DNA of 64,000 bases, from the NCBI GenBank assembly GCA_035609245.1, contig CP141202.1:1612001-1676000 (forward strand), read 5' to 3'. This document shows, in pieces, positions 1 through 8,330 of the stretch; positions within the stretch are counted from its first letter, which is position 1; every line of letters begins with the position of its first letter. A program made the position numbers and the translations under genes. The notes under the pieces are model-generated. The model was not told where the DNA came from, did no database searches, and saw nothing but the letters and a program-made list of their open reading frames with translations. The DNA comes from Bacteroidales bacterium MB20-C3-3. Its GTDB lineage: Bacteria > Bacteroidota > Bacteroidia > Bacteroidales > UBA932.

Positions 1-840
1 CAAACAGATGCGGTCTATTTTACCAAAGAGGAGCCGGTAGATCTCAAACTTCCTCTTGTTGTTCTCGTTAACTCAGGTTCGGCATCATCTTCAGAAATTG
101 TAGCCGGTGCACTTCAAGATTTAGACAGAGCAACAATTGTTGGAACAAGAACATTTGGCAAAGGTCTGATTCAATCAATAAGAGATGTAGGGTACAATAC
201 CAAACTTAAGATAACAACAGCTAAGTATTACACCCCAAGCGGCAGGTGTGTTCAGGCAATAGACTACAGCAACAGAAATGAAGATGGAAGCGTGGGTTTT
301 GTTCCGGATTCTCTGATAAAACCCTTTAAAACTCGCCTGGGAAGAACAGTTTACGATGGGGGAGGAATAGTCCCTGATGTAAAGATTGACCCAAAGATTT
401 ACAGCAGGATTGCCGTTTCTCTTATTTATGGAGATATACTGAGAGACTACTCTGTTGAATTTTTTAAAAAGAATATTTCAATTGCTAAACCTCGTGATTT
501 TTCCCTCTCTGAAGAGGAGTTTGAGGAGTTTGTAAAATATGCAGAGAGCAGGGAGTTTGATCACAGGACAGCATCTGAGGTTGAATTTGATAAAATGATT
601 CAGACAGCGAAGAGAGAGGGCCTGCTCACCAATTATGACGAGGCTCTTAAAGAGTTGGAATCCAGGGTTAAGCTTAACAAAAGGGGCGCTCTGCTTAAAA
701 ACAGAGATGAGATAAAGAGCCTGCTTGAAGAGGAGATTTGTACAAGATATTTCTACCAGTGGGGCAGGTTTGAGAAAATGACAATGAGTGATGAACAGTT
801 AAAAAAGGCTGCTTCAGCAGAGTTAATAAAGACGGAGTGA
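1..840 (+). CDS. S41 family C-terminal processing peptidase (3' part)
   Basis: The frame is open from base 1, so the N-terminus (signal peptide, PDZ domain) lies upstream of the window. What remains is the C-terminal half of a tail-specific periplasmic serine protease. The catalytic region reads VNSGSASSSEIVAGALQD, and 14 residues after its final Asp comes the Lys of GTRTFGKG; the Ser-11-Asp-14-Lys spacing matches the Ser/Lys dyad of E. coli Prc. The following YYTPSGRCVQ and GGGIVPDV segments are also family-typical. A helical tail of about 150 residues follows. The stop codon overlaps the GTG start of comF by four bases, suggesting translational coupling. Confidence 0.93.
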   Translation, partial: QTDAVYFTKEEPVDLKLPLVVLVNSGSASSSEIVAGALQDLDRATIVGTRTFGKGLIQSIRDVGYNTKLKITTAKYYTPSGRCVQAIDYSNRNEDGSVGFVPDSLIKPFKTRLGRTVYDGGGIVPDVKIDPKIYSRIAVSLIYGDILRDYSVEFFKKNISIAKPRDFSLSEEEFEEFVKYAESREFDHRTASEVEFDKMIQTAKREGLLTNYDEALKELESRVKLNKRGALLKNRDEIKSLLEEEICTRYFYQWGRFEKMTMSDEQLKKAASAELIKTE

Positions 841-1514
841 GAGAGATTGCGGATTTGATATTGCCAAGAGTCTGTCCTGTGTGCAGAGAGGTGTTGAGTG
901 GGGTTGAGAGGGAGATATGCATGGACTGTCTTTCGTCACTTCCGCTTACCTATTTTTGGAGTTACAGGAACAATCCGGCAGAGGAGCTTTTCTGGGGTAA
1001 AGTCTATTTTCAACGGGCCTGTTCTCTTTTTTTCTATGGGGATGACAGCCCTTACAGAAGGCTTATTCACGAACTCAAATACAACGGAAGATGTGAAATA
1101 GGCACACTTCTCGGCTCTATTCTTGGCCGGAGAATGAAGGAGAGTGGACTCTACAGTGATTTGGACCTGGTTACAGCCGTTCCTGTCAGCCCTTTTAAGC
1201 AATGGACAAGAGGTTACAATCAGGCCGAGGTAATTGCTAAGGCTATTTCCAAAGAGATGGGAATCAGTTTGATCAGCGGAGCTCTTAAGAAGAGGCTATT
1301 TGTCTCTTCTCAAACCACGAAGAACCCACAGGAGAGATGGCGAAATGCATCGGCCTCTTTCAGATTGGCAAGAGAAAAGGAGATCTGCGGACGACATATC
1401 CTTTTAGTAGATGATGTGTTAACAACAGGGGCAACACTTGAGGCGTGCGGCACCTCTCTTTTATCCGCTTCAGAATGCAGAGTGAGTGCTGCAACTCTCG
1501 CATTTGTTGAATAA
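837..1514 (+). CDS. comF: ComF family phosphoribosyltransferase-like protein
   Basis: A 225-residue protein with an N-terminal zinc-ribbon-like pair (CPVC near residue 14 and CMDC near residue 28) and a C-terminal PRTase fold carrying the PRPP-binding motif ILLVDDVLTTGAT (about residues 183-195). This is the standard ComF/GntX architecture. Family members are linked to DNA uptake in competent species, but their reaction is unproven, and here the role is inferred only from the family. It starts with GTG inside the stop of the upstream protease gene. Cytoplasmic, no membrane segment. Confidence 0.88.
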   Translation: MREIADLILPRVCPVCREVLSGVEREICMDCLSSLPLTYFWSYRNNPAEELFWGKVYFQRACSLFFYGDDSPYRRLIHELKYNGRCEIGTLLGSILGRRMKESGLYSDLDLVTAVPVSPFKQWTRGYNQAEVIAKAISKEMGISLISGALKKRLFVSSQTTKNPQERWRNASASFRLAREKEICGRHILLVDDVLTTGATLEACGTSLLSASECRVSAATLAFVE

Positions 1515-1538
1515 TATTTTTAAGTTTGTAAACTGGTT

Positions 1539-2321
1539 ATGCTCGATTTTATAAAAATAGGATTTATAGATATTCTGGATATTTTTCTGGTAGGACTCCT
1601 TATTTATCAGGCTTATAAGCTGATTAAAGGGACTGCAGCGATGAATATTTTTACCGGGGTTCTGGTATTCTATTTCATATGGATTATTGTTAAAGCCCTT
1701 CATATGGATCTTCTGGGCGAGATAATGGGGCAGATTATTGGAGTAGGGGGTATAGCCCTTGTAATTTTATTTCAGCAGGAGATAAGAAGATTTTTGCTTA
1801 GAATTGGAACAAGGTATATTGATTCAAGAAAACAGATGCGCCTTGTAAGGGCATTTATGGGTAAACAAAAAAGAGCAATTTCTCTGGAAACGCTTGAAGA
1901 GATAACTCTTGCATGTAAACGGATGGCAGAGACCAAGACTGGTGCGCTTATAGTTTTAGCTCACAGCTCTGCACTTGAAGTTGTTGCTGAGACGGGGGAC
2001 AGAATTGATTCCCTGGTTAACAGAAGGCTTATTGAAACAATCTTTTTTAAAAATACACCTTTGCACGATGGTGCAATGCTGATCTTTGGGGAGAAGATAA
2101 TTGCAGCAAGATGTACTCTTCCCATTTCAGAGAGCCCTTCAATTCCTGCACATTATGGAATGAGGCACAGGGCTGCGATAGGCATAACAGAACAGAGCGA
2201 TGCCAGTGTGATTGTTGTCTCCGAACAGAGAGGAGAGATATCCTTTGTAACAAACGGAGAGATTAAGAGTATGAACAGCATCAACGAACTGAGGCTGGCT
2301 ATTGAAAATTCATATAAATAA
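1539..2321 (+). CDS. cdaA: Diadenylate cyclase CdaA
   Basis: A 260-residue integral membrane enzyme making c-di-AMP from two ATP. Three hydrophobic helices (about residues 10-25, 35-53 and 63-80) precede the DAC domain. Both catalytic signatures are present: DGA at 177-179 (in PLHDGAMLIF) and RHR at 209-211 (in GMRHRAAIG). Length and order match the CdaA class, so this is not DisA or CdaS. It is followed almost at once by mutS2; a longer TTG start for mutS2 would overlap its end. No cognate phosphodiesterase is visible in the window. Confidence 0.95.
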   Translation: MLDFIKIGFIDILDIFLVGLLIYQAYKLIKGTAAMNIFTGVLVFYFIWIIVKALHMDLLGEIMGQIIGVGGIALVILFQQEIRRFLLRIGTRYIDSRKQMRLVRAFMGKQKRAISLETLEEITLACKRMAETKTGALIVLAHSSALEVVAETGDRIDSLVNRRLIETIFFKNTPLHDGAMLIFGEKIIAARCTLPISESPSIPAHYGMRHRAAIGITEQSDASVIVVSEQRGEISFVTNGEIKSMNSINELRLAIENSYK

Positions 2322-2325
2322 TTGG

Positions 2326-4830
2326 ATGAACTACCTTTCCAGACTGGAAAATAAACTCGGCTTTGATAAGATCAGAGGGGCCGTGGAGGCAGGATGCTCC
2401 ACAAATATTGCAAGGTCTATGGCCTCTGATTTTACATTTATGACTGATGAAGAGAGCATCAGAGTGGCAATTGAGGAGACAGATGAGATGAGGGTTATTC
2501 AGATGCTTGAGTCTGGATTTCCCAATGATGGCTATGTAGACACAATCGGCTTCCTGAAACAGCTGGAGGCAGAGCAATACTATCTTGATACTCAGTCTAT
2601 GTTTAGGCTGAGGCAATCACTTGAGGCAACAGGCGCAATTATAAGGTTTTTTAAGGGGACAAAGGAGGCGAGCTATCCATATCTTAAAAAACTTGCTGCC
2701 CCTGTGGTGAATTTTCCTGAGGTATCAAGGCGCATAGATGTCATTGTTGATAAATACGGAGAGATTAGGGATGGGGCAAGTCCCGGTCTTATGGCTGTAA
2801 GGAGGGAGATTAAAGAGAAAGAGGGTCAGATTTCAAAAAGGATAACTGCAATTTTAAAAAGGGCTCAGGCCGATGGTTTGGCCGATGAGGACTCATCGGT
2901 TTCTGTAAGGGATGGCAGGATGCTTATACCTGTTTCAGCAGCCAATAAAAGGAAGATACCTGGTTTTGTAGTGGACGAGTCTTCATCCGGAAAGACTGTC
3001 TTTATTGAGCCAATGGAGATAGTAGAGTTAAACAATGTGGTCAAAGAGCTCTATTTTGCAGAACAGAGAGAGATACTTAAAATTCTTGTAGAGTTCTCGG
3101 ATTTCTTAAGACCTTATGCACCGGATTTAATAATTTCAGCTGAGTTCCTTTCAAAAATTGATTTTATAAGGGCTAAATCCAGGGTTGCTATTTCAATGAG
3201 TGCCGGGAAGCCCATTTTAACTGATGAAAGACAGATAAGAATCGTCAGAGGGAGGCATCCTATTTTGGAAAAGGCTCTCTCCAGAGAGGGTAAGGAGATA
3301 GTTCCCCTTAATATGGAATTAAGCGGAGAGAAGAGAATTCTTCTTATTTCCGGGCCAAATGCAGGAGGGAAGTCTGTGTGTCTTAAGACTGTGGGGATTT
3401 TGCAATATATGTTGCAGTCCGGTATGCTTGTCCCGGCATCTGAAATTTCCGAATTCCCCCTCTTCACTAAAATCTTTATTGATATTGGTGACGAACAGTC
3501 TATAGAGAATGATTTAAGTACTTACAGTTCGCATCTTACAAATATGAGAGAGGTTCTTCTGAATGCAGATGAAAAATCTCTTGTTCTTGTTGACGAATTT
3601 GGTGCAGGGACAGAACCTACGGCTGGAGGAGCTATTGCGGAGTCAATCCTAAAGGAGCTTGAAGAGAGGGGTTGTTTTGGTGTGATTACTACTCACTACA
3701 GTAATTTGAAGTTTTATGCAGGAACAAGCAGGGGAGTTATCAATGGCGGGATGCAATTTGATGTTCAGAATATAAAACCGCTTTTTAAACTAGAGACCGG
3801 AGTTCCGGGAAGCTCTTTTGCATTTGAACTGGCAAAGAAAATCGGTCTTCCCCACGAGATTGTAAAGTATGCAGAAGAGAGGGCGGGAGGTGACTTCGTT
3901 GATCTGGAGAGGAATCTGAAAAAGATAGCCAGAAACAGAAGGATGCTTGATGAGAAACTGGCAAGAATTAAAAGTACGGATAGGACACTCGAGAGTATTA
4001 CTGAGAAATACGAAAAAGAGTTGCTTGATATAAAAGCCTTAAGAAAAAATATTCTCACAGAGGCCAGAGAGGAGGCGGAGAGGCTTCTTGCGGAGGCAAA
4101 TAAAAAAATAGAGGCAACTATAAAGGAGATCAGGGAGAGCCAGGCAGATAAAGAGAAGACGAGATTTATAAGAAAAGATCTTGAGGACTTTGCATCTAAG
4201 GCGTTAAGTGATTCCGGAAACGGAAATAACGAACATATAGAGAGAAAGATGGAGCAGCTTAAAAAGCGCAAGGAGAGAAGGGAGGAGCGAAGAGTTAACA
4301 GACCCAAAGATCCGGATGCGGCAGCTAATAAGATAGTTGTGCTCGGATCAAAACCTAATGATAAGATAATCTCTGCAGGAGATAAAATTAAATTAAAGGG
4401 CAGTGATCTGACAGGTGAGGTGATCAGGATAGAGGGAAGGGATGTTAATGTTGCCATAGGAAATATTATTAGCAAGTTATCCCTGGAGAAGGTAGAGAAG
4501 ATATCTGCAAAGGAGTTTAAAGAGACAACCAGGGCTGTGTGGAGTATAAGCTCTTCCTCTGCTTCAATATCTGAGAGAAGATTGAATTTTAAACCCACTA
4601 TTGATGTTAGGGGTCAGAGGGCGGACGAGGCTCTTGAAAATGTTAGCAGATTTGTGGATGATGCCATAATGGTGGGGGTTGGAGAGGTAAAGATATTACA
4701 CGGTAAAGGGAATGGGATTCTAAAAGAGGAGATTAGAAAATATCTTAAGGTTGTCCCCGGGGTGTTATCAGTGAAAGATGAAGTCCTGGAGCTGGGAGGC
4801 TCAGGCATAACAGTTGTCAAATTGGATTAA
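2326..4830 (+). CDS. mutS2: Endonuclease MutS2
   Basis: The protein has about 834 residues. The ATG at 2326 was chosen because an in-frame TTG at 2302 would overlap cdaA and adds eight unlike residues, while family members start just before the conserved NKLGFDKIR stretch. A MutS core/clamp region is followed by the ATPase with Walker A GPNAGGKS (nt about 3352) and Walker B LVLVDEFGAGTEP. A long Lys/Arg/Glu-rich coiled coil follows, then a C-terminal Smr nuclease domain (VDVRGQRADEAL, ILHGKGNGIL). MutS2 proteins bind branched DNA or collided ribosomes rather than mismatches; which applies here is not visible. Confidence 0.95.
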   Translation: MNYLSRLENKLGFDKIRGAVEAGCSTNIARSMASDFTFMTDEESIRVAIEETDEMRVIQMLESGFPNDGYVDTIGFLKQLEAEQYYLDTQSMFRLRQSLEATGAIIRFFKGTKEASYPYLKKLAAPVVNFPEVSRRIDVIVDKYGEIRDGASPGLMAVRREIKEKEGQISKRITAILKRAQADGLADEDSSVSVRDGRMLIPVSAANKRKIPGFVVDESSSGKTVFIEPMEIVELNNVVKELYFAEQREILKILVEFSDFLRPYAPDLIISAEFLSKIDFIRAKSRVAISMSAGKPILTDERQIRIVRGRHPILEKALSREGKEIVPLNMELSGEKRILLISGPNAGGKSVCLKTVGILQYMLQSGMLVPASEISEFPLFTKIFIDIGDEQSIENDLSTYSSHLTNMREVLLNADEKSLVLVDEFGAGTEPTAGGAIAESILKELEERGCFGVITTHYSNLKFYAGTSRGVINGGMQFDVQNIKPLFKLETGVPGSSFAFELAKKIGLPHEIVKYAEERAGGDFVDLERNLKKIARNRRMLDEKLARIKSTDRTLESITEKYEKELLDIKALRKNILTEAREEAERLLAEANKKIEATIKEIRESQADKEKTRFIRKDLEDFASKALSDSGNGNNEHIERKMEQLKKRKERREERRVNRPKDPDAAANKIVVLGSKPNDKIISAGDKIKLKGSDLTGEVIRIEGRDVNVAIGNIISKLSLEKVEKISAKEFKETTRAVWSISSSSASISERRLNFKPTIDVRGQRADEALENVSRFVDDAIMVGVGEVKILHGKGNGILKEEIRKYLKVVPGVLSVKDEVLELGGSGITVVKLD

Positions 4831-4836
4831 AGATAT

Positions 4837-5253
4837 ATGGAAAAGAAATTTTTTAAACTTGGAGTTGCGATAATTGCTTCCATTTCACTTCTTCAGGCCT
4901 GTACTGACTACAAGGAGGATATTAAGGTAAAAACGAACGAGTTTCTTAGTGCATACTTCAACGGAGATTACCAGAGAGCTATGACATTTTGCACAGATTC
5001 TCTTGGAGGAGAGATATCGAAGATGTTAAGTGGTTTTGAGGCCCTTGATCCATCAATTCAGGATATGGTAAAACGGCAGGCATCAACTCTTACAACAGAG
5101 ATTGTATCAGTTGTTAAAAGCGAAAACAGAGACACAATAATGGTTAATTATAAACTTTCTCTTCCATTTTCTCCCCGGGATATTGATAATTCGATATCAT
5201 TTATAAAAGAGGATAAAGATTGGAAGGTTGCCAGGCTTGGTGCTGATAAATAG
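4837..5253 (+). CDS. Small secreted lipoprotein, NTF2-like
   Basis: A 138-residue protein with a short basic N-terminus, a hydrophobic stretch and a lipobox-like LLQAC placing the lipidated Cys at residue 22. The mature part (FLSAYFNGDYQRAM..., ending DKDWKVARLGADK) resembles small NTF2/DUF4878-type lipoproteins that have an accumulation-of-helix start and a final KDWKV strand. No catalytic motif is seen, so no function is assigned. It lies between mutS2 (6 bp upstream) and the PHP phosphatase, whose GTG overlaps its TAG by one base. Confidence 0.75.
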   Translation: MEKKFFKLGVAIIASISLLQACTDYKEDIKVKTNEFLSAYFNGDYQRAMTFCTDSLGGEISKMLSGFEALDPSIQDMVKRQASTLTTEIVSVVKSENRDTIMVNYKLSLPFSPRDIDNSISFIKEDKDWKVARLGADK

Positions 5254-6068
5254 TGAACAGATTGAAACTTTTTGATACTCATACACACTCAGAATTCTCT
5301 CCTGACGGAAGGATGACTATGGAGGAGGCTGTAGAGTCTTCCCTGGCAAAAGGTCTGGGTGGAATTTCATTTACAGACCATTTTGATGTGGAGGCTCCCG
5401 GTGACAACTCTCACTTCTCATTTGACCCTTTAGAGCAACAGGATAAGATTGATAAACTTAAGTCCCGTGAGGGTTTTTTTATTGGCAAAGGTATTGAGCT
5501 GGGGCTTCAGCCCAGTGCGATTGAGAGTGCCAGAAAGGCTGTCTCTCTGTTCAAGTTTGATCTTGTTATTGCCTCTGTTCACTTTGTAGATGGAATTGAT
5601 CCATATCACGATAAATACTACGATTTAAGAAATGAAAAGGTGGCCTACGGGAGATATCTTGAGACCATTTATCAATGTATTACAGGTTATGATGACTTTG
5701 ATATCCTGGGTCACTTTGACTATATAACAAGATACTCCCCCTATTTGAATAAATCTCTAACAATGAAAGAGTATGGAGATTATTTAGACCCTATTTTAAG
5801 GCACCTGGCTTATAGAGGTAAAGCACTTGAGATTAATACCAATACATACAGGGTAAGAAACGGGTCATCTCCTGTGCTGGATAATGCTGTTATCAGGCAT
5901 TTCAGGCAGATTGGCGGAGAGTTAGTAACTCTTGGGTCAGATGCCCATGACTATCAAAGGGTTGGCGAAGGGCTTGAGGAGGCAGCCAGATTGCTTGTCT
6001 CTGAAGGATACAGATATACCGCATATTTTGCAGAGAGGAAGGCTGTGTTAGTCCCGTTAGCTATTTAA
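5253..6068 (+). CDS. PHP-domain histidinol-phosphatase family protein
   Basis: A 271-residue PHP metal-dependent phosphoesterase. Visible metal ligands are the N-terminal HTHSEFSPDG (HxH), SFTDHFD, the ASVHFVDG block, LGHFDYITRY and the C-terminal GSDAHD. This order matches the HisJ/HisK histidinol-phosphate phosphatase group, which dephosphorylates L-histidinol phosphate, but no other his gene is nearby, so the substrate is inferred. The start is GTG at 5253, overlapping the preceding stop. Its 3' end overlaps the convergent gene at 6061 by eight bases. Confidence 0.85.
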   Translation: MNRLKLFDTHTHSEFSPDGRMTMEEAVESSLAKGLGGISFTDHFDVEAPGDNSHFSFDPLEQQDKIDKLKSREGFFIGKGIELGLQPSAIESARKAVSLFKFDLVIASVHFVDGIDPYHDKYYDLRNEKVAYGRYLETIYQCITGYDDFDILGHFDYITRYSPYLNKSLTMKEYGDYLDPILRHLAYRGKALEINTNTYRVRNGSSPVLDNAVIRHFRQIGGELVTLGSDAHDYQRVGEGLEEAARLLVSEGYRYTAYFAERKAVLVPLAI

Positions 6069-6453
6069 TTCCATTTCTTTTCTTATAATCTTTCCACCTT
6101 CCTGATATCTTAAGGTATCTGATAAACTGCTCTTTATCCAGAATCTTTTCAAAAGCTTCTTCTGTCTTTTGTCCCCATTTTTTCTGTGCGTTAAAATAGG
6201 TGTCTCTTGACTGTAGTCCTGCTTTTTTCATCTCCTCAATTTCGTTTGTAAGAGCCTGAAAGTTATATTGAAGTATTGAATCAATATAGAAGAGCTGATG
6301 GTCTGCAAGTTTAAGATCTCTTTGAAGTCTGTCTGCCTGTTCTGAGGCCATCTCCAGAGGAGTTTTCTGAGGCTCTTGTCCTAATGCAGAATAATTTGCA
6401 AAGAACAGAATTAGTGTTGATAACGACAGAAAAAGGGTGATTTTGCTCTTCAT
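6061..6453 (-). CDS. Secreted helical protein of unknown function
   Basis: A 130-residue protein with a clear signal peptide (hydrophobic residues about 5-22, likely cleavage after ALG-Q). The mature part is charged and helical, with the spacing of small periplasmic LTxxQ/Spy-like proteins (ADHQLFYIDSILQYNF, ILDKEQFIRYLKISGRWKDYKK). Similar short proteins are common in Bacteroidales; I do not know a function. It is transcribed divergently from the C69 dipeptidase and convergently overlaps the PHP gene. Confidence 0.7.
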   Translation of the reverse strand: MKSKITLFLSLSTLILFFANYSALGQEPQKTPLEMASEQADRLQRDLKLADHQLFYIDSILQYNFQALTNEIEEMKKAGLQSRDTYFNAQKKWGQKTEEAFEKILDKEQFIRYLKISGRWKDYKKRNGIK

Positions 6454-6472
6454 ATTGCTAAGAAAATAATAT

Positions 6473-6480
6473 TATCTTTG
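6473..6480 (+). promoter_or_regulatory. Bacteroidota -7 box TATCTTTG for the dipeptidase gene
   Basis: TATCTTTG matches the Bacteroidota -7 consensus TAnnTTTG and lies 41 bp before the ATG at 6522. No convincing TTTG -33 element is seen at the usual distance of about 23 bp. Confidence 0.5.
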
Positions 6481-6521
6481 TAATCAGTGGAAGCGTAAAT
6501 ATAACACAATCATTTGAAAAT

Positions 6522-8210
6522 ATGAATAAATCAATCTTAACATCACTAGCTCTGTTAGCCTTTCTCTTAATACCGGGGAGAGGAGAGTCTTGTACTAATC
6601 TTTTGATTACCAAAGGAGCATCAAAGGACGGGTCTGTAATGGTAACATACTCTGCAGACTCTCATCAGCTTTATGGAGAACTCTACTTTAAGAAGGCAAA
6701 TAACTTTGCTCCGGGTACAATGTTGAAAATTTATGAGTGGGATACCGGAAAGTACCTGGGAGAGATTCCGCAGTCAGAGAGAACTTACTATACAGTAGGT
6801 AACATGAATGAACACCAGGTTATAATTACAGAGACAACTTTTGGAGGAAGGGAGCTTGATGATCCTCACGGAATTATGGATTACGGTTCATTGATTTATG
6901 TAACTCTTCAGAGAGCAAAAAGTGCTCGTGAAGCCATAAAGATTATGACTGATCTTGTAAAGGAGCACGGCTACTACTCTTCCGGAGAATCATTCTCAAT
7001 TGCGGATAAAAACGAGGTTTGGATTCTTGAGATGATTGGGAAGGGAGTTAAGATGGAAAATGGAAAAAATCTAAATAAAGGTGCTGTATGGGTAGCCGTT
7101 AGGATACCGGACGGATATGTATCTGCACATGCGAATCAGGCCAGAATTACAACTTTCCCTTTAAATGATTCTGAAAACTGTGTTTATGCACCGGATGTAA
7201 TCTCTTTCGCAAAAGAGATGGGATGGTATAAAGGTGCTGATAAAGATTTCAGTTTCTCTGATACCTATGCTCCTCTTGATTTTGGTGCAATGCGCGGTTG
7301 TGAGGCCAGAGTCTGGGCAGCATTTAACATTATGGGAAAAGGGATGATTGGTGACAAACCTTATACACATTATCTTGACTATGCAATGGGACATAATGCA
7401 AAGAACAGAATGCCCCTTTACATTAAGCCCGCTGAGAAGCTCACGGTTAAAATGGTTGCTGATGTAATGAGAGATCATTATGAGGGAACAGAACTTGATA
7501 TGACAAAAGATATCGGAGCGGGCGGCCACGCTCTTCCTTATCGCTGGAGGCCAATGGGATTTGAAGTAGATGGTGCCAGATATACAAATGAAAGAGCTAT
7601 TGCTACACAACAAACAGGGTTCTGGCTGCTTGGACAGGCGCGCAGCTGGCTGCCTGACGAGGTTGGAGGTATCTTCTGGTTTGGCGTTGACGATGCTTCA
7701 ACATCTGCACTTACTCCTATCTATTCAAGTTCACTGAGAGTCCCTGAGTGCTTCAGAACTGGTAACGGAAATATGACTACATATTCACCTACCTCTGCAT
7801 TCTGGATATTTAACAGAGTGGCTCAGTTTGCGTATCTTCTTTATGACAGAATTCATCCTGAGGTTAAAAAAGTTGCAGACAAACACGAACTTGACGCAAT
7901 GGAGCGTACAGCAGCCATTGATGCTGCTGCTATGGAGCTTTACAAACAATCTCCAGAGAAGGCTCGTGAATTTCTGACAGACTACTCTGTAAGAACTGCA
8001 CAGGATCTTTTTGATAAATGGGTTGCCCTTGATCAGTATCTTCTGGTTAAGTTTATGGATGGCAATGTAAAGAAACAGGATGCAAATGGCTGCTTTATTG
8101 ATAATGGTAATGGCAAGAATATTCCGGCATCACCATCACAGCCGGGCTATTCCGATATTTGGAAAAGAGCAGTAAAAGAGAGTGCTGGTGAGAGGCTTAA
8201 AACGAAGTAA
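6522..8210 (+). CDS. Secreted C69 family dipeptidase
   Basis: A 562-residue peptidase. A signal peptide of about 23 residues ends directly before Cys24 (GES-CTNLLITKGAS), the N-terminal nucleophile expected for the Ntn-hydrolase family C69 (PepD-like dipeptidases). Conserved blocks SMVTYSADSH-like, YTVGNMNEHQV, ETTFGGR and SFSIADKNEVWILEMIGKG agree with the family. The export signal implies periplasmic or outer-membrane processing of di- and tripeptides, fitting an amino-acid-fermenting lifestyle. A -7 box is present upstream and a terminator-like hairpin follows. Confidence 0.92.
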   Translation: MNKSILTSLALLAFLLIPGRGESCTNLLITKGASKDGSVMVTYSADSHQLYGELYFKKANNFAPGTMLKIYEWDTGKYLGEIPQSERTYYTVGNMNEHQVIITETTFGGRELDDPHGIMDYGSLIYVTLQRAKSAREAIKIMTDLVKEHGYYSSGESFSIADKNEVWILEMIGKGVKMENGKNLNKGAVWVAVRIPDGYVSAHANQARITTFPLNDSENCVYAPDVISFAKEMGWYKGADKDFSFSDTYAPLDFGAMRGCEARVWAAFNIMGKGMIGDKPYTHYLDYAMGHNAKNRMPLYIKPAEKLTVKMVADVMRDHYEGTELDMTKDIGAGGHALPYRWRPMGFEVDGARYTNERAIATQQTGFWLLGQARSWLPDEVGGIFWFGVDDASTSALTPIYSSSLRVPECFRTGNGNMTTYSPTSAFWIFNRVAQFAYLLYDRIHPEVKKVADKHELDAMERTAAIDAAAMELYKQSPEKAREFLTDYSVRTAQDLFDKWVALDQYLLVKFMDGNVKKQDANGCFIDNGNGKNIPASPSQPGYSDIWKRAVKESAGERLKTK

Positions 8211-8232
8211 AAAAGAGTCCCTGGAAAAAAAC

Positions 8233-8257
8233 AACCCTCGCCTCAAGCGGGGGTTTT
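8233..8257 (+). terminator. Terminator between dipeptidase gene and tRNA-Thr
   Basis: The stem AACCCTCGC (8233-8241) pairs with GCGGGGGTT (8247-8255), with one T-G wobble and a CTCAA loop, followed by a short T run. The tRNA starts one base later, so the hairpin separates the two transcription units or trims the tRNA leader. Confidence 0.7.
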
Positions 8258-8330
8258 GCTGAACTAGCTCAGTTGGTAGAGCAGCTCATTCGTAATGAGC
8301 AGGTCGGGGGTTCAACTCCCCCGTTCAGCT
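8258..8330 (+). tRNA. tRNA-Thr (anticodon CGU)
   Basis: The cloverleaf folds fully: acceptor GCTGAAC/GTTCAGC with seven perfect pairs, D stem GCTC/GAGC, anticodon stem GCTCA/TGAGC with loop TTCGTAA (anticodon CGT, reading ACG), variable loop AGGTC, T stem GGGGG/CCCCC with loop TTCAACT. The discriminator base is T and CCA is not encoded. Its last 19 bases also encode, on the other strand, the C-terminus of the DUF4954-like protein. Confidence 0.97.

Noticed and set aside
3765-4598. 277-residue open frame on the minus strand inside mutS2
   Set aside because: It is antisense to the coiled-coil and linker of mutS2, is Leu/Ser-rich as expected for the reverse of Lys/Glu-rich coding, and matches no family.
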